A stretch of 64,000 bases of DNA from Bog-756 sp963824645 (GCA_963824645.1 CAWGQC010000005.1:434001-498000), one strand, 5' to 3'. Shown: positions 16,268 to 25,756, numbered from the stretch's first letter. The notes: a model not told the origin generated them from the sequence alone. A program made the numbers and translations.

Positions 16268-17537
16268 CTAGAAGGAGAGGCCGAGCCACCCCGCCACCGT
16301 GACCAGGACCAGCAGGGAGGCGAATCCGCCCACCACCACCACGGTGACCAGGCCCACCGAGCGGGCCAGCCGGCCGTTGGCCGCCGCCCCCAGCAGGACC
16401 CGTCGGTTGGCCAGTACCAGGACGAAGACCAGGGTGATCGGGGTGATCACCCCTTCGAGGACCTGGGTGTTGACGATGAGGGCGAAGAGGTTGCCCGGGA
16501 TGAGCACCACCCCGGCCCCGATGAGTGATCTGGGCGGTGAACAGGCCGAGGAACAGGGGGGCCTGGCGGAAGGTCTTGCGACACCGACCGCTCGACGCCC
16601 ACCGCCTCGGCCACCGCGTAGGAGGTGGACAGGGGGACCACGGCGGCAGCCAGGGCGGAGGCCCCCAGCAGTCCGATGCCGAACAGGTACTCGGCACAGC
16701 GGCCGGCCACCGGGGCTCGAGGGCCTTGGCCGCGTCGGCCGCCGAGCTCAGGGCCCCGGTTCCTCCGATGCACCGCGGCGGTGGCGATGATGATGCACAT
16801 GGAGACGAGGTCGGAGACGACGGCGCCGCTCACCGCGTCGACCCGCTCGTACTTGTACTCGTCGGGACCGATGCCCCGGTCGACCACGGCGCCGGCCGTG
16901 TAGAGCTGGATGTAGGGGGTGATGGTGGTGCCGATCAGGGCCACCGCCACCAACAGGAAGGCCTTGGATCCGATGACGTGGGGGATGAAGGTGTTGGCGG
17001 CCACCGCCTTCCAGTCGGGGTGGCCGAGGATCATGGCGATGCGGGTAGCTGATGAAGACCAGGGTCAGCAGGAGGAAGACCCGCTCGGCGTAGCGGTAGG
17101 AGCCCACGATGACCAGCATCCAGATGGCGACGGCGGCGATGGGCACCGAGATGTAGCGGGACACCCCGAACAGCTCGAAGGCGGTGCCGATGCCGGCGAA
17201 CTCGGTGACCACCAGGCCGATGTTGGCGATGGCGAAGGCCAGGACGGCGAAGGCCGACAGCCGCAGGGAGAACTGCTCGCGGATGAGGGCGGCCAGGCCC
17301 TTGCCGGTGTGGGCGGCCAGCCGGGCCACCATCTCCTGGATGCAGACGTAGCCCACGGTGACCACCACCATGAAGAAGAGCGGCCGGTAGCCGAACTGGG
17401 CGCCGGCCGAGGCGTAGGTGGCCACGCCGCCGGCGTCGTTGCCGGCGTTGGCGGCGATCAGGCCGGGGCCGGCGGCGGCCAGGTAGACGAGGAAGCCGCG
17501 GAACCACCGGCTGCCTCATCACCGGCACGGGCCGCAC
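16268..17537 (-). pseudogene. Nramp-family divalent metal transporter, several frameshifts
   Basis: Stitched frames give a polytopic Nramp-like transporter. The first helix reads GPGLIAANAGNDAGGVATY, and later helices include IQEMVARLAAHTGKGLAALI, IGLVVTEFAGIGTAFELFG, LIGTTITPYIQLYTAGAVVD, LIPGNLFALIVNTQVLEGVI and a final LVTVAGWLGLSF. Classical Nramps have DPGN in helix 1; here the equivalent is NDAGG, as in divergent members. Frame changes occur near 17515, 17045, 16750, 16580 and 16520. The next gene upstream encodes a MgtE-N/CBS protein, which suggests a role in divalent cation (Mg2+ or Mn2+) uptake. The upstream start is uncertain. Confidence 0.7.
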
Positions 17538-17576
17538 CGACCGCTACCGACGTTCACGGCAGACTCGGCCACTCGC

Positions 17577-19038
17577 TCACTGCAGCAGCCTCGGGAAGTG
17601 GATCCGTCCCCGTTCGGGCATCAGGGCGTCGAGCACGTCGTCGGCCAGGATCCGCCCGACCGGACGGTCGTCGTCGTCCACCACCACCACCGACATGCGT
17701 CGGGCATCGATCAGCCGCTCGGCCACCTCGCCGACCCGGGCGTGGATGCCCACCGTCACCGGCTCGGCCTCGCCCACCAGGTCGCCCGAGCACGGTGTCG
17801 CCCGGGTTGATCAGCAGCTGGAGCAGGGGCAGGTCCCAGACCATGCGCCCCGTCCTCGTCGACCAGGGCCACGGCGTCGAGCTCCTCGGGGCAGGCATCG
17901 TGGTCGGCCAGTCGTGCCGACAGGGACGCCACCGTCTCGGCGACGTCGGGCCACCACGAAGGCCGTGGTCATGAAACCACCGGCTTCGTCCTCGGGATAG
18001 CCGAGCAGTCGGACCAGGTCGGCCACCTTGTCGGCGGGCATGGCCGCCATCACCTCGGCCCGCTCCTCGCTGGTCAGGTCGCGCAGGGCGTCGACCGCCT
18101 CGTCGGGCTCCATGGCCCCCAACAGTTCGGCGGCCCGGGCCGGCTCGGCCTCGCGGAGCAGGGAGGCCAGCTCCTCGGGGTCCATCTCCTCCAGGGCGTC
18201 GGCCGCCTCCTCCGGGGTCAGAGAGTCGAGCAGCTTCTGACGCTCGGGCCGCATCAGGTCCTCGAGCAGGTCGGCCAGCTCGCCGGGGCGCAGCCGCTCC
18301 AGACCGGCGTTGGTGGTCCGCAGCCGCACCTCGGGGGCTTCCCCCTGCTCGGTCTCGCCGAAGGGCTGGATGGCGCCCCAGTCGATGACCCGATCGGGGG
18401 TGGGGGTCGGGCGCCAGCGGGCCGGTCCCAGCCGTCGGAGCAGGGTCTGGGTGGAGACGTCCACCCCGACCAGGCAGTACCGGCCGAACAGCGGGGCCAG
18501 GTAGAGATCGGCCGCCCGGATGACCTGCACACCGTCGACGTCGACCAGCTGGTGATCGAGGACCTGGTCGGCCAGGGTCACCTCGCCGGGTCGGGGCACG
18601 AAGTCGGTCAGATCGAGCCGGGCCGTCTTGAGTCGAACCTGGTCGTGGTCGATGGTGTCGATGGCGTCGGCGCTCGACGAAGGCCAGGCGCCGGCCCACC
18701 CGGACCACCAGCCCGGTCACCGGTGGATAGGTCTGTCGCCGGTCCACCGGCAGACCACGTCGACCAGCCGGCCGATCTCCGCTCCCCGCTGGTTGCGCAC
18801 CGGCCGGCCCACCAGACCGGCCAGCGAGACGATGGCGTCGCGGACCGCCCGGTTGGCCAGCAGACGCTGGCGACCGGTGCCGCAGTCGGGAACGGGGAGT
18901 GTGGAGCCGTCGGGTGACGACCGGCGCGGCGGCGTCGGTGCTCGTGGTGGGGTCAGTGGGTCCCGATCCCCCCTCGTCGGGGGCATCGGGAGGGCGGCGC
19001 ATCGGCGGGACGGGCAGCCGGTTGAAGAGTCGGGTCAT
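17577..19038 (-). pseudogene. MgtE N-domain / CBS-domain protein, frameshifted
   Basis: The protein starts MTRLFNRLPVPPM. It continues with a PRC-barrel-like segment (VRDAIVSLAGLVGRPVRN, IGRLVDVVCRW) and a second such unit with VTLADQVLDHQLVDVDGVQV. The helical MgtE N-domain follows (LADLLEDLMRPERQKLLDSL, EEAADALEEMDPEELASLL) and the protein ends in CBS motifs (RMSVVVVDDDDRPVGRILADDVLDAL, read in two parts). No transporter helices follow, so it is a soluble regulator-like protein, not a full MgtE channel. Frame changes occur near 18735, 18675, 17955, 17855 and 17790. It is probably co-transcribed with the Nramp-like gene downstream. Confidence 0.65.
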
Positions 19039-19425
19039 GGGAACACCTCGGTCTCACAGGAGATCCCCCCAAGCAGCGGCCGGATCCATGACGTCGGGTG
19101 TCAGGGCGGAACCAGCTCAGCAAGGGGGACGGACAGACGAGAAATGCCGATCCCTCACGCCCGTGGCCGATCACGAGGAGATCCTCGCACGGTGGGCCGA
19201 ACCGGTGGTTCAGGCGAGCTGGACGGGAGGGTGTGGGTGGGCTCCCGGTCTACTGGGGGGTTCTCCCCGTTTCATGGGCCACACCTCCTCTTCCCCTCAC
19301 TTCTTCCCCTATGCGTCCCGGGGCCGCCCGGGAACCCGCACAGTTTAGCCGCCACGGTATTCGGGCAGCCTGCACGGGGTGGCCGGCAGGGTCGTAGCCC
19401 GACTGAGCATGAAGGTGGACAGAGG
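19039..19425. other. Intergenic region upstream of the MgtE-N/CBS gene
   Basis: No convincing gene is seen in these 387 bases. They should contain the promoter and leader of the minus-strand MgtE-N/CBS gene. One G/C-rich hairpin is visible (GGGGGGTTCTCCCC near 19255). I looked for an M-box-like Mg2+ riboswitch and found no convincing core. Confidence 0.4.
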
Positions 19426-21480
19426 TCAGCCGGCGATGCCGACGATCGGGCTGGTGGGACTGAGGCCGACCGCCGATCCGTGGAAGGTGGCGTCCCCCCC
19501 ATTGAAGACCCCTCCGTCGGCCGCCACCAACCAGTACCCGCCACCGTCGGAAGTGACGGCCATACCCGTCATCGGGGCGGCCAGTCGCACGTCGGCGGCC
19601 GACCCGTGGAACCTGGCGTCACCACTGTTGAACACGCCGCCGTCTGCGCCTACCAACCAGTACCCCTTACCGTCGGGCGTGGCCGCCATACCCACCACGG
19701 CCTTGGCCAGGGTCACCGATGCGGTCGACCCGTAGAAGCCGGCGTTCCCGAAGGCGAACACCCCGCCGTCGGCGGCCACCAGCCAGTAGCCCTTACCGTC
19801 GGGCGTGGCGGCCATGCCCACGATGGGCCGGTTGAGCACCAACGACCCGGTCGACCCGTAGAAGGAAGCGTCGCCGAAGGCGAAGACGCCGCCGTCGGAG
19901 GCCACCAGCCAGTAGCCCCGCCCATCGGAGGTGGCAGCCATGCCCACGATGGGCCGGTTGAGCACCAACGACCCGGTCGACCCGTAGAAGGAAGCGTCGC
20001 CGAAGGCAAAGATCCCGCCATCGGAGGCCACCAACCAGTAGCCGCCGCCATCGGGGGTGGTGGCGACGGACACGATGGGCCGGTTGAGTTGGAGGGCGGC
20101 AGCCGAACCATCGAAGGGGATCCCACCGAGGGCGAATACTCCTCCCGCCGCCGAAGCCAGGTAATAGCCGTGGGATAACAGAGGGGCACGCTCGGCCAGA
20201 GTGGTGGCATTGCCGGTGCCCGTGTCGGCGCTGAAGCCGACCGACTGGCAGGCTTGCCGGGCTACGCAACTGACCGAGTAGAGAATGGACTCGTTGGACG
20301 AGAGGTCGGGGTCCGGCACCGGCGCCTGGGCCCAGCTGTGTCCATCCCAGGTGACGACCTGGGGCAAACCCCGGGCCCCTCCCTGGCCGACCTGGGTGAG
20401 TCCGACGCCGGTGGCCACGCACAGCGAAGGACCGAGGCAGGACAGGCCGGCCAGACCGCCGCCAACAGCGGCACCGGGGGTCGGCACGGGATCAGCCGAC
20501 CACGAGCTCCCGTTCCACTGGTCGATGAGGTTCTGGGCGCCGGACGGACCCTTGGTGTACCCGTCGGCCATGCAGAAGGACATCCCCCAGCACGACACGC
20601 CCAGCATCTCGCTGTTGTCGGCGTTGCCGGACGAGCCGAGCGGCGACGACCACGACGTCCCGTTCCATTCTTCGAACAGAGGGGCGATGTCTCCCGACGG
20701 AACCGACTCAGTCAGTCCGACGGCCATGCAGAAGGCGGGTCCGCTACAGGAGACACTCTCGAAGACCTGCGGAGCTTTGGGCACCGGGGTGGGTGAGGGG
20801 ACGATCGTCCACCCTGTTCCGTTCCACTGTTCGACCAGGGCTCGATCACCCGACTGTCCGGCCGTCTCCCCCACGGCCACGCAGAATGCCGGTCCCGTAC
20901 AGGAGACGCCGCTCAGCGGATCGGGCTTGTTGGGGGATCCATGAGGAACGATGGCCCCGGCCACGGGCGGCGACGGCACCGGCGGCACCGGATTGACCGT
21001 GTTGGACGAGGGCGTGGGGCTGGACACCACCGACCAGGCCGTGCCGTCCCAAACCTCGGTCAGGGTCTGACCGCCCCCGTTTCGGGATCCGACGGCCATG
21101 CAGAAATCGGTCGAGGTGCACGAGACGGCGTCGAGCAGAGTGTCACCCTGGTTGACGTTCTGGGGAGAAGGGGGTGGGGCGGGCACCGGCCGCGAGGACC
21201 AGGCAACCCCGTTCCACTCGGCGGCCAGTGGTGCTTCGCCGGAGTCGGTGCCCACGGCACCCACGGCCATGCAGAAGCTGGTGCTCACGCAGGAGTCACT
21301 CACCAACTGGTTGGCATCGAGGAGCGACGGGTCGGGGGTAGGCACCACGGACCAGGAGCCCACGGTGGAGAGGGGGGTCTGTGCGGCGCGTGCGGGTCCC
21401 GGGGCGAAGAGGGCCGCCGTCACGTAGCCGGTGACCACCGTGAGCAGCACGGCGATCACCACCCTCACCGGTCGCCTCAA
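19426..21480 (-). CDS. secreted repeat protein with two different beta-propeller-like repeat sets
   Basis: A 684-residue protein with an N-terminal signal peptide (MRRPVRVVIAVLLTVVTGYV, then cleavage near ARAAQT). The first 430 residues hold about eight repeats with paired cysteines of the type VSCTSTDFCMAVG followed by WNGTAWS. The C-terminal 240 residues hold six repeats of the type GYWLVASDGGIFAFGDASF followed by YGS. Both sets suit beta-propeller blades displayed outside the cell. The second repeat type is very common in Acidimicrobiia. Start is TTG 21480; ligand unknown. The last two repeats have FN instead of FAFG, so they have diverged. Confidence 0.8.
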   Translation of the reverse strand: MRRPVRVVIAVLLTVVTGYVTAALFAPGPARAAQTPLSTVGSWSVVPTPDPSLLDANQLVSDSCVSTSFCMAVGAVGTDSGEAPLAAEWNGVAWSSRPVPAPPPSPQNVNQGDTLLDAVSCTSTDFCMAVGSRNGGGQTLTEVWDGTAWSVVSSPTPSSNTVNPVPPVPSPPVAGAIVPHGSPNKPDPLSGVSCTGPAFCVAVGETAGQSGDRALVEQWNGTGWTIVPSPTPVPKAPQVFESVSCSGPAFCMAVGLTESVPSGDIAPLFEEWNGTSWSSPLGSSGNADNSEMLGVSCWGMSFCMADGYTKGPSGAQNLIDQWNGSSWSADPVPTPGAAVGGGLAGLSCLGPSLCVATGVGLTQVGQGGARGLPQVVTWDGHSWAQAPVPDPDLSSNESILYSVSCVARQACQSVGFSADTGTGNATTLAERAPLLSHGYYLASAAGGVFALGGIPFDGSAAALQLNRPIVSVATTPDGGGYWLVASDGGIFAFGDASFYGSTGSLVLNRPIVGMAATSDGRGYWLVASDGGVFAFGDASFYGSTGSLVLNRPIVGMAATPDGKGYWLVAADGGVFAFGNAGFYGSTASVTLAKAVVGMAATPDGKGYWLVGADGGVFNSGDARFHGSAADVRLAAPMTGMAVTSDGGGYWLVAADGGVFNGGDATFHGSAVGLSPTSPIVGIAG

Positions 21481-21655
21481 TGCATCGCTCCATTCCGCTG
21501 TCGACCACGATCCACCCCGTGCCCATCGTGACCAGCCCGGCCGGCCGAAGAGGTCGTGTCGCCGTCGAGGCTACAAATAGTGGTTGGGGCCCGGGTGGAT
21601 GGCCGGATCGGTCAGCCGCCATAGGGCGATAAACCGAGGGGTAATCTGCTCTTTC

Positions 21656-22891
21656 ATGGACCTGAGCTATCCACCCGAAACCGAGCCCTTCCGGGCCGAG
21701 ATCCGCCAATGGCTGGCCGACAACCTGCCGGCGGGATGGGGGACGCCGGGTTTCTCGATGAGCCGGGAAGAGAAGAAGGCCTTCAACAAGGAATGGGTGG
21801 CCAAGCTCTACGGCGGCGGATGGATCTGTGCCTCGTGGCCGACCGAGTACGGAGGGAAGGGGCTCTCTCTCATGGAGTCGGTGGTCCTCAACGAGGAGTT
21901 CGCCCGGGTGGAAGCGCCCCTTCGGGCCGACTTCTTCGGCGACACCTTGGTAGGACCGACCATCCTGCAATGGGGCACCGAAGAGCAGAAGAAGGAGTTC
22001 ATCCCCGGGATCCTGAACGGGAGCATCGCCTGGTGCCAGGGATTCTCCGAACCGGACGCCGGATCGGATCTGGCCTCGCTCAAGACCCGGGCCGAGCTGG
22101 ACGGGGACGAGTGGGTCATCAACGGCCAGAAGGTGTGGACCACCCAGGCCCAGTTCGCCGATTACATCTTCCTGCTGGCCCGGACCGACGCCGACGCCCC
22201 CAAGCACGCCGGCATCTCCTACCTGCTGGTGCCCATGAAGCAGCCGGGTATCGAGGTCCGGCCCATCGCCCAGGTGGACGGGAGTGCCGACTTCAACGAG
22301 ATCTTCATCACCAATGCCCGCTGCCCGCGCCAGAACGTGGTGGGGGGCGAGAACAACGGGTGGAAAGTGGCCATGACCACCCTGGGCTTCGAACGGGGAT
22401 CATCGGCCACCACCGGCCATCGCCGTTTCCTGCGCGAGCTGGACCTGATCATCGGAACGGCCAGAAAGAACGGCCGGGCCACCGATCCGTTGATCCGCCA
22501 ACGGCTGGCCACGGCGTGGACCAAGGTCAAGATCATGGAGATCAACGGTTACCGCTCCCTCACCGATGCCCTCAACGGGACCCACTACATGGCCGCCCTG
22601 GGCGCCTGCAACAAGATGTTCTGGTCCGAGTACCACCAGGCGGTGATGGAACTGGCCCTCGACATCCTGGGCATGGACGGCCAGATACTGACCGGCGACC
22701 CCAACGACGTGGTCGACATACGCCTCAAGCGGGGTCGAGACGACTACCCGGTCAGCGACCTGCAGGCTGCCTTCTTCTTCTCCCGGTCGGAGACCATCTG
22801 GGGAGGGACGGCAGAGATACAGCGCAACATCGTGGGTGAGCGTGTGCTGGGTCTGCCCAAGGAGCCCAAGCCGGCCGGGCGGCCGGCCTGA
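21656..22891 (+). CDS. acyl-CoA dehydrogenase
   Basis: A 411-residue FAD-dependent acyl-CoA dehydrogenase that introduces the alpha-beta double bond into acyl-CoA in beta-oxidation-like pathways. The N-terminal domain starts MDLSYPPETEPFRAEIRQWL. The FAD/substrate region has WCQGFSEPDAGSDLASLKTRA and WVINGQKVWTTQAQFADYIF, and the C-terminal signature ends ETIWGGTAEIQRNIVGERVLGLP. ATG 21656 is chosen over a longer upstream frame because TAATCT lies eight bases before it and homology begins there. The gene stands alone and converges with the secreted-protein genes. Confidence 0.92.
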   Translation: MDLSYPPETEPFRAEIRQWLADNLPAGWGTPGFSMSREEKKAFNKEWVAKLYGGGWICASWPTEYGGKGLSLMESVVLNEEFARVEAPLRADFFGDTLVGPTILQWGTEEQKKEFIPGILNGSIAWCQGFSEPDAGSDLASLKTRAELDGDEWVINGQKVWTTQAQFADYIFLLARTDADAPKHAGISYLLVPMKQPGIEVRPIAQVDGSADFNEIFITNARCPRQNVVGGENNGWKVAMTTLGFERGSSATTGHRRFLRELDLIIGTARKNGRATDPLIRQRLATAWTKVKIMEINGYRSLTDALNGTHYMAALGACNKMFWSEYHQAVMELALDILGMDGQILTGDPNDVVDIRLKRGRDDYPVSDLQAAFFFSRSETIWGGTAEIQRNIVGERVLGLPKEPKPAGRPA

Positions 22892-23015
22892 GCAGAGGTA
22901 GACGGAGCTAGTGGATCAGACGTCGGGTCCCGGGTAGGCGCGGGCCCAAGCCCTTTCAGCAAACTCACCGAGAGTCAACAGCCTCACATCTGCCCATGCC
23001 GATCTGCCATGTCGC

Positions 23016-23049
23016 GACGAAACCCCGCCTCTGGAGGCGGGGTTTCGTC
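23016..23049. terminator. Bidirectional intrinsic terminator
   Basis: GACGAAACCCCGCCTC and GAGGCGGGGTTTCGTC are perfect 16-base complements around a two-base centre. Allowing for loop formation this gives a stem of about 14 bp with the A/T-rich ends typical of bidirectional terminators. It lies between the convergent acyl-CoA dehydrogenase (+) and the secreted protein at 23114 (-). Confidence 0.85.
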
Positions 23050-23113
23050 ATACGTTTTCGTTCACACTGGCGGGCTCAAGAGTTACCCGTCAATGCGCTC
23101 GGTCAGGGACGGA

Positions 23114-23623
23114 TCAAAACTCTGCGTAAGAGCCCTTCGCCAACGTGACCTTGGCCTTCGAAGAGACACACACGTCCACGTACACCACGTCACCTGATAC
23201 GGCAGGGTTGCCTGTCCCTGTTGCTCCTGTGACGGTGCCTGTATACGCCGAGTTCGTATCTTTCGACGAGCACGTACCGGTCGGGGTGGCGCTTGTCAGC
23301 GAGCTGGTAGTGATTGACGCCCCTCCCGCAGGACCGGGCGACCACGTCAACGTACCCCCACTCAGCAAGGCCTCAGCGTTACCGGCCCCTGTCGTCAGTT
23401 CCTTGAACGCCTTGGGAACAGCGACGCCGCCGGCCGTGTAGCAGGTGCTCACATCGGCGGTGAGGGTCGATGCAGTGAACTTAATCTTGGTGCAGACGAC
23501 GCTCGAACCCGCCGTGGGGCTCGGGCCTGTCTTTGCCGCTGCGACACCGGCGAAGCCGAGCGTAGCTACGGCAGGAATGGTAAGAGCCACAGCAATCGTG
23601 GCCGTACTGAAGAGTCGACGCAT
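23114..23623 (-). CDS. small secreted protein, four-cysteine family, copy 1
   Basis: A 169-residue protein with a clear signal peptide (MRRLFSTATIAVALTIPAVA ending GVAAAK). The mature part has four cysteines in the contexts SSVVCTKIKF, STCYTAGG, TGTCSSKD and VYVDVCVSS, and ends LAKGSYAEF. About 45% of the mature residues are S, T, G or A. It is closely similar to the protein at 24279 (same PTAGSSVVCT, GDVVYV and KGSYAEF blocks) and distantly to the one at 25095. I do not recognise a named family. A good ribosome binding site (AAGGGGAAAG) precedes the ATG. Probably extracellular or wall-associated. Confidence 0.8.
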   Translation of the reverse strand: MRRLFSTATIAVALTIPAVATLGFAGVAAAKTGPSPTAGSSVVCTKIKFTASTLTADVSTCYTAGGVAVPKAFKELTTGAGNAEALLSGGTLTWSPGPAGGASITTSSLTSATPTGTCSSKDTNSAYTGTVTGATGTGNPAVSGDVVYVDVCVSSKAKVTLAKGSYAEF

Positions 23624-24278
23624 ATTTCTTTCCCCTTTTGTTTAAGTGAGCGAAGTCATTCGACCCCGCCCTACGTTGAAACGAATTACTACGACAGTTC
23701 GTTACACAAGATCGTCACAACCTGCCTTGCGGCCTACCCGCCACTGGCGGTGCCCCAGTCGTGCCGTTCATGGGCGAGACAATTACACCTGCAGGTTTCT
23801 GATTCCCCCCATCTCTTACCGAGCCCCCGGACCTTCCGTGACGCATAGAAAGATAACACCACGGAAGCCAATCTACAATGCACTTGACCCGATTTTCTGA
23901 CCAATGGCGAAGTTAACAATGGGTAACTTCCAACTAAAACAAAGGCATTCTCTCCTCCCACCACTCTCCGCGGTCGAGCAACCTGAGAATGGCCTGAGAA
24001 AGACACGGCGGGTGGGAGATCGCTCAAGGCGAGAAGGAGAACTCAGATACACCACACTCTCCGTTGGCTGACTATGCGTCGAGATCTTTCGCAGCTCATG
24101 CGTCAAGGCTTCAAATAGCGACGAGGCACATGTAGCAAGAACCGTCACCATCCCGACGTCTTTTGCGGCTGCACGGCCCTCCCAGTCCTCCAAGCCTTTC
24201 CCGAGGTCCCACAAACGACTCGGACAACCACTGGCACGGCCTTCGAGTCACAGTGACCCGGCTTCACGACGGTCCGGA
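23624..24278. other. AT-richer intergenic region
   Basis: These 655 bases lie between two related secreted-protein genes and are clearly richer in A and T than the flanks. Short frames exist on both strands but none has supportable coding character. The left end should hold the promoter of the 23114-23623 gene. Confidence 0.5.
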
Positions 24279-24764
24279 TCAGAACTCGGCGTACGAACCC
24301 TTGGCCAGGCTGACCGTGCGGCCGACGCAGACGTTGACATAGACGACGTCACCGTTGACAACCGGATTGCCCTCTCCCGAGACTCCGGTAATGGAGCCTG
24401 TAAAGGCAAGATCGGCGTCCTTTTTGGGGCATGTCCCGAGAGCCGCGGTAGCCGCCAGGTTGCCGGTGGCCACAGTGGCGGGTCCGGGTGTCCAGTTCAA
24501 GGTGCCGCCATAGAGCAGGGTCGAGGACGAAGCCGCCCCAAGCGTCTTGAAAGCCTTGGCGGTGGCTCCCGACGCCGTGTAGCACTTGCCGAGGCTGGCT
24601 GCGCCCGTCTTCTCCACATACTTGAGACTCGTACACACGACGCTCGATCCGGCGGTCGGGGTCGGCCCAGACTTGGCAAAAGCCGGCCCGGCCGACCCGA
24701 ACAAGGCGACGGAAGTGCTCGAAAGTGCCACCGCAATCGTCGCCAAGCCAAGAAGTCGACGCAT
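24279..24764 (-). CDS. small secreted protein, four-cysteine family, copy 2
   Basis: A 161-residue paralogue of the 23114 gene. Signal peptide MRRLLGLATIAVALSSTSVA ends near GPAFAK. Four cysteines sit in SSVVCTSLKY, LGKCYTASG, LGTCPKKD and VYVNVCVGR, and the protein ends SLAKGSYAEF like its neighbour. The ATG at 24764 is preferred over an upstream ATG at 24854 because the signal peptide then begins at residue 1. The function is unknown. The shared C-terminal block suggests a common binding or anchoring role. Tandem duplication is likely. Confidence 0.8.
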   Translation of the reverse strand: MRRLLGLATIAVALSSTSVALFGSAGPAFAKSGPTPTAGSSVVCTSLKYVEKTGAASLGKCYTASGATAKAFKTLGAASSSTLLYGGTLNWTPGPATVATGNLAATAALGTCPKKDADLAFTGSITGVSGEGNPVVNGDVVYVNVCVGRTVSLAKGSYAEF

Positions 24765-25094
24765 GAGTCCCCCGAATCTGTTGCAAGTCCCCCCGGACCA
24801 TCCGTGGCTAGAAAAACCTAACATCAAGAACCGGAATTGACAATCCATTTTCACACGAGGTCTGACTGGGATTTCACTTGAACAACGATTGAGTTCCCGA
24901 CCGGAAGGAGTCAGATTCCGACTACTCTCGGCGTTCGATTTTCAATCTCTCTGCTGCGCAGTCGTCGACCCCGGCCCGACGGTCACGGAGGACCTTCACC
25001 TTCTCGGCATCGGGACAGTCGAAAAGTAGACGCGAGAGTGGCTCCGGTTGCCCGGAGCCACTCTCGGAAAATCATTCACACAGACAAGGTGCTG
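24765..25094. other. Intergenic region between secreted-protein genes
   Basis: No gene is seen in these 330 bases. They contain the leader of the 24279-24764 gene and, at 25033-25066, a perfect hairpin listed separately. Confidence 0.5.
25033..25066 (-). terminator. Hairpin terminator after the 25095 gene
   Basis: CGAGAGTGGCTCCGG and CCGGAGCCACTCTCG are perfect 15-bp complements with a four-base loop, about 30 bases after the minus-strand stop at 25095. In that direction a weak T-rich stretch follows. Confidence 0.75.
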
Positions 25095-25577
25095 TTACGT
25101 GGTGACCGGGAATCCCTTGGCGTTCGTCACGGCGCCCTTGCTAGTGATACACACAGTTGAAGAACCGGTGTCACCGATCAGAGCAGCGGCAGGTCCGGTA
25201 CCGCTGGTGACGGTGCTCGACTCATCGGCCTGAATGTCCTTACTGCTGCATGCGGTCGGAGGACTCACGATGGTGTAGGTGTAGGAGGCGGTGTCGGTCC
25301 CCCCAACGCCCTTCTTGCCCCACGTCGTGACCTCGGTCGAGGAGGAAATATCGGCGACCGATACGGCGGTTCCTTTACCCGGCTTGCTGCCGACGATCGC
25401 TGATGGACCTGAACAGCCTGACAGCTTGTCCGAACCGGTCTCCGTCCCCTTCAGCTTCGTGCAACTGATCTGACTTCCGGACGCATAAGCGCTTCCCCCC
25501 GAAGTGGTGAGGGCCAAGGTTGCCGGCATTGCCACTGCGGCAACCATGACCAGTCCTAGCGTGAGCTTACGACGCAT
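25095..25577 (-). CDS. small secreted protein, distant member of the four-cysteine family
   Basis: A 160-residue protein with signal peptide MRRKLTLGLVMVAAVAMPA and cleavage near SAYAS. Four cysteines occur in ISCTKLKG, LSGCSG, PTACSSKD and STVCITS. Their order, and the CTKLK and CSSKD contexts, match the two genes downstream, but it lacks the KGSYAEF end and finishes AKGFPVTT. AGGGGG lies five bases before the ATG. A perfect 17-base palindrome lies 25 bases upstream. The function is unknown; extracellular location is inferred from the signal peptide. Confidence 0.75.
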   Translation of the reverse strand: MRRKLTLGLVMVAAVAMPATLALTTSGGSAYASGSQISCTKLKGTETGSDKLSGCSGPSAIVGSKPGKGTAVSVADISSSTEVTTWGKKGVGGTDTASYTYTIVSPPTACSSKDIQADESSTVTSGTGPAAALIGDTGSSTVCITSKGAVTNAKGFPVTT

Positions 25578-25602
25578 GTTTCCCCCTGTTGCTGTCGAGT
25601 GC

Positions 25603-25619
25603 CACGGAACTGTTCCGTG
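25603..25619. promoter_or_regulatory. 17-bp perfect palindrome upstream of a secreted-protein gene
   Basis: CACGGAAC-T-GTTCCGTG is a perfect inverted repeat with a one-base centre, ending 25 bases before the ATG at 25577. Its size and position fit a dimeric repressor operator. Confidence 0.4.
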
Positions 25620-25756
25620 ACCTCAGCACCTTAGCCACCATCCGGACCAACCAGCGTCCAGCACACGAACAGCCGTGGTTGGTCCGAGCACCATCACGCT
25701 CCGCACATCGGCTTGGACCGAGCCGCCACGCTGATTTGGACTGGAATTCTTCGCAG

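Noticed and set aside
19039..19425. Possible Mg2+ riboswitch upstream of the MgtE-N/CBS gene
   Set aside because: Only a GC hairpin is seen; no M-box core. A covariance search would decide.
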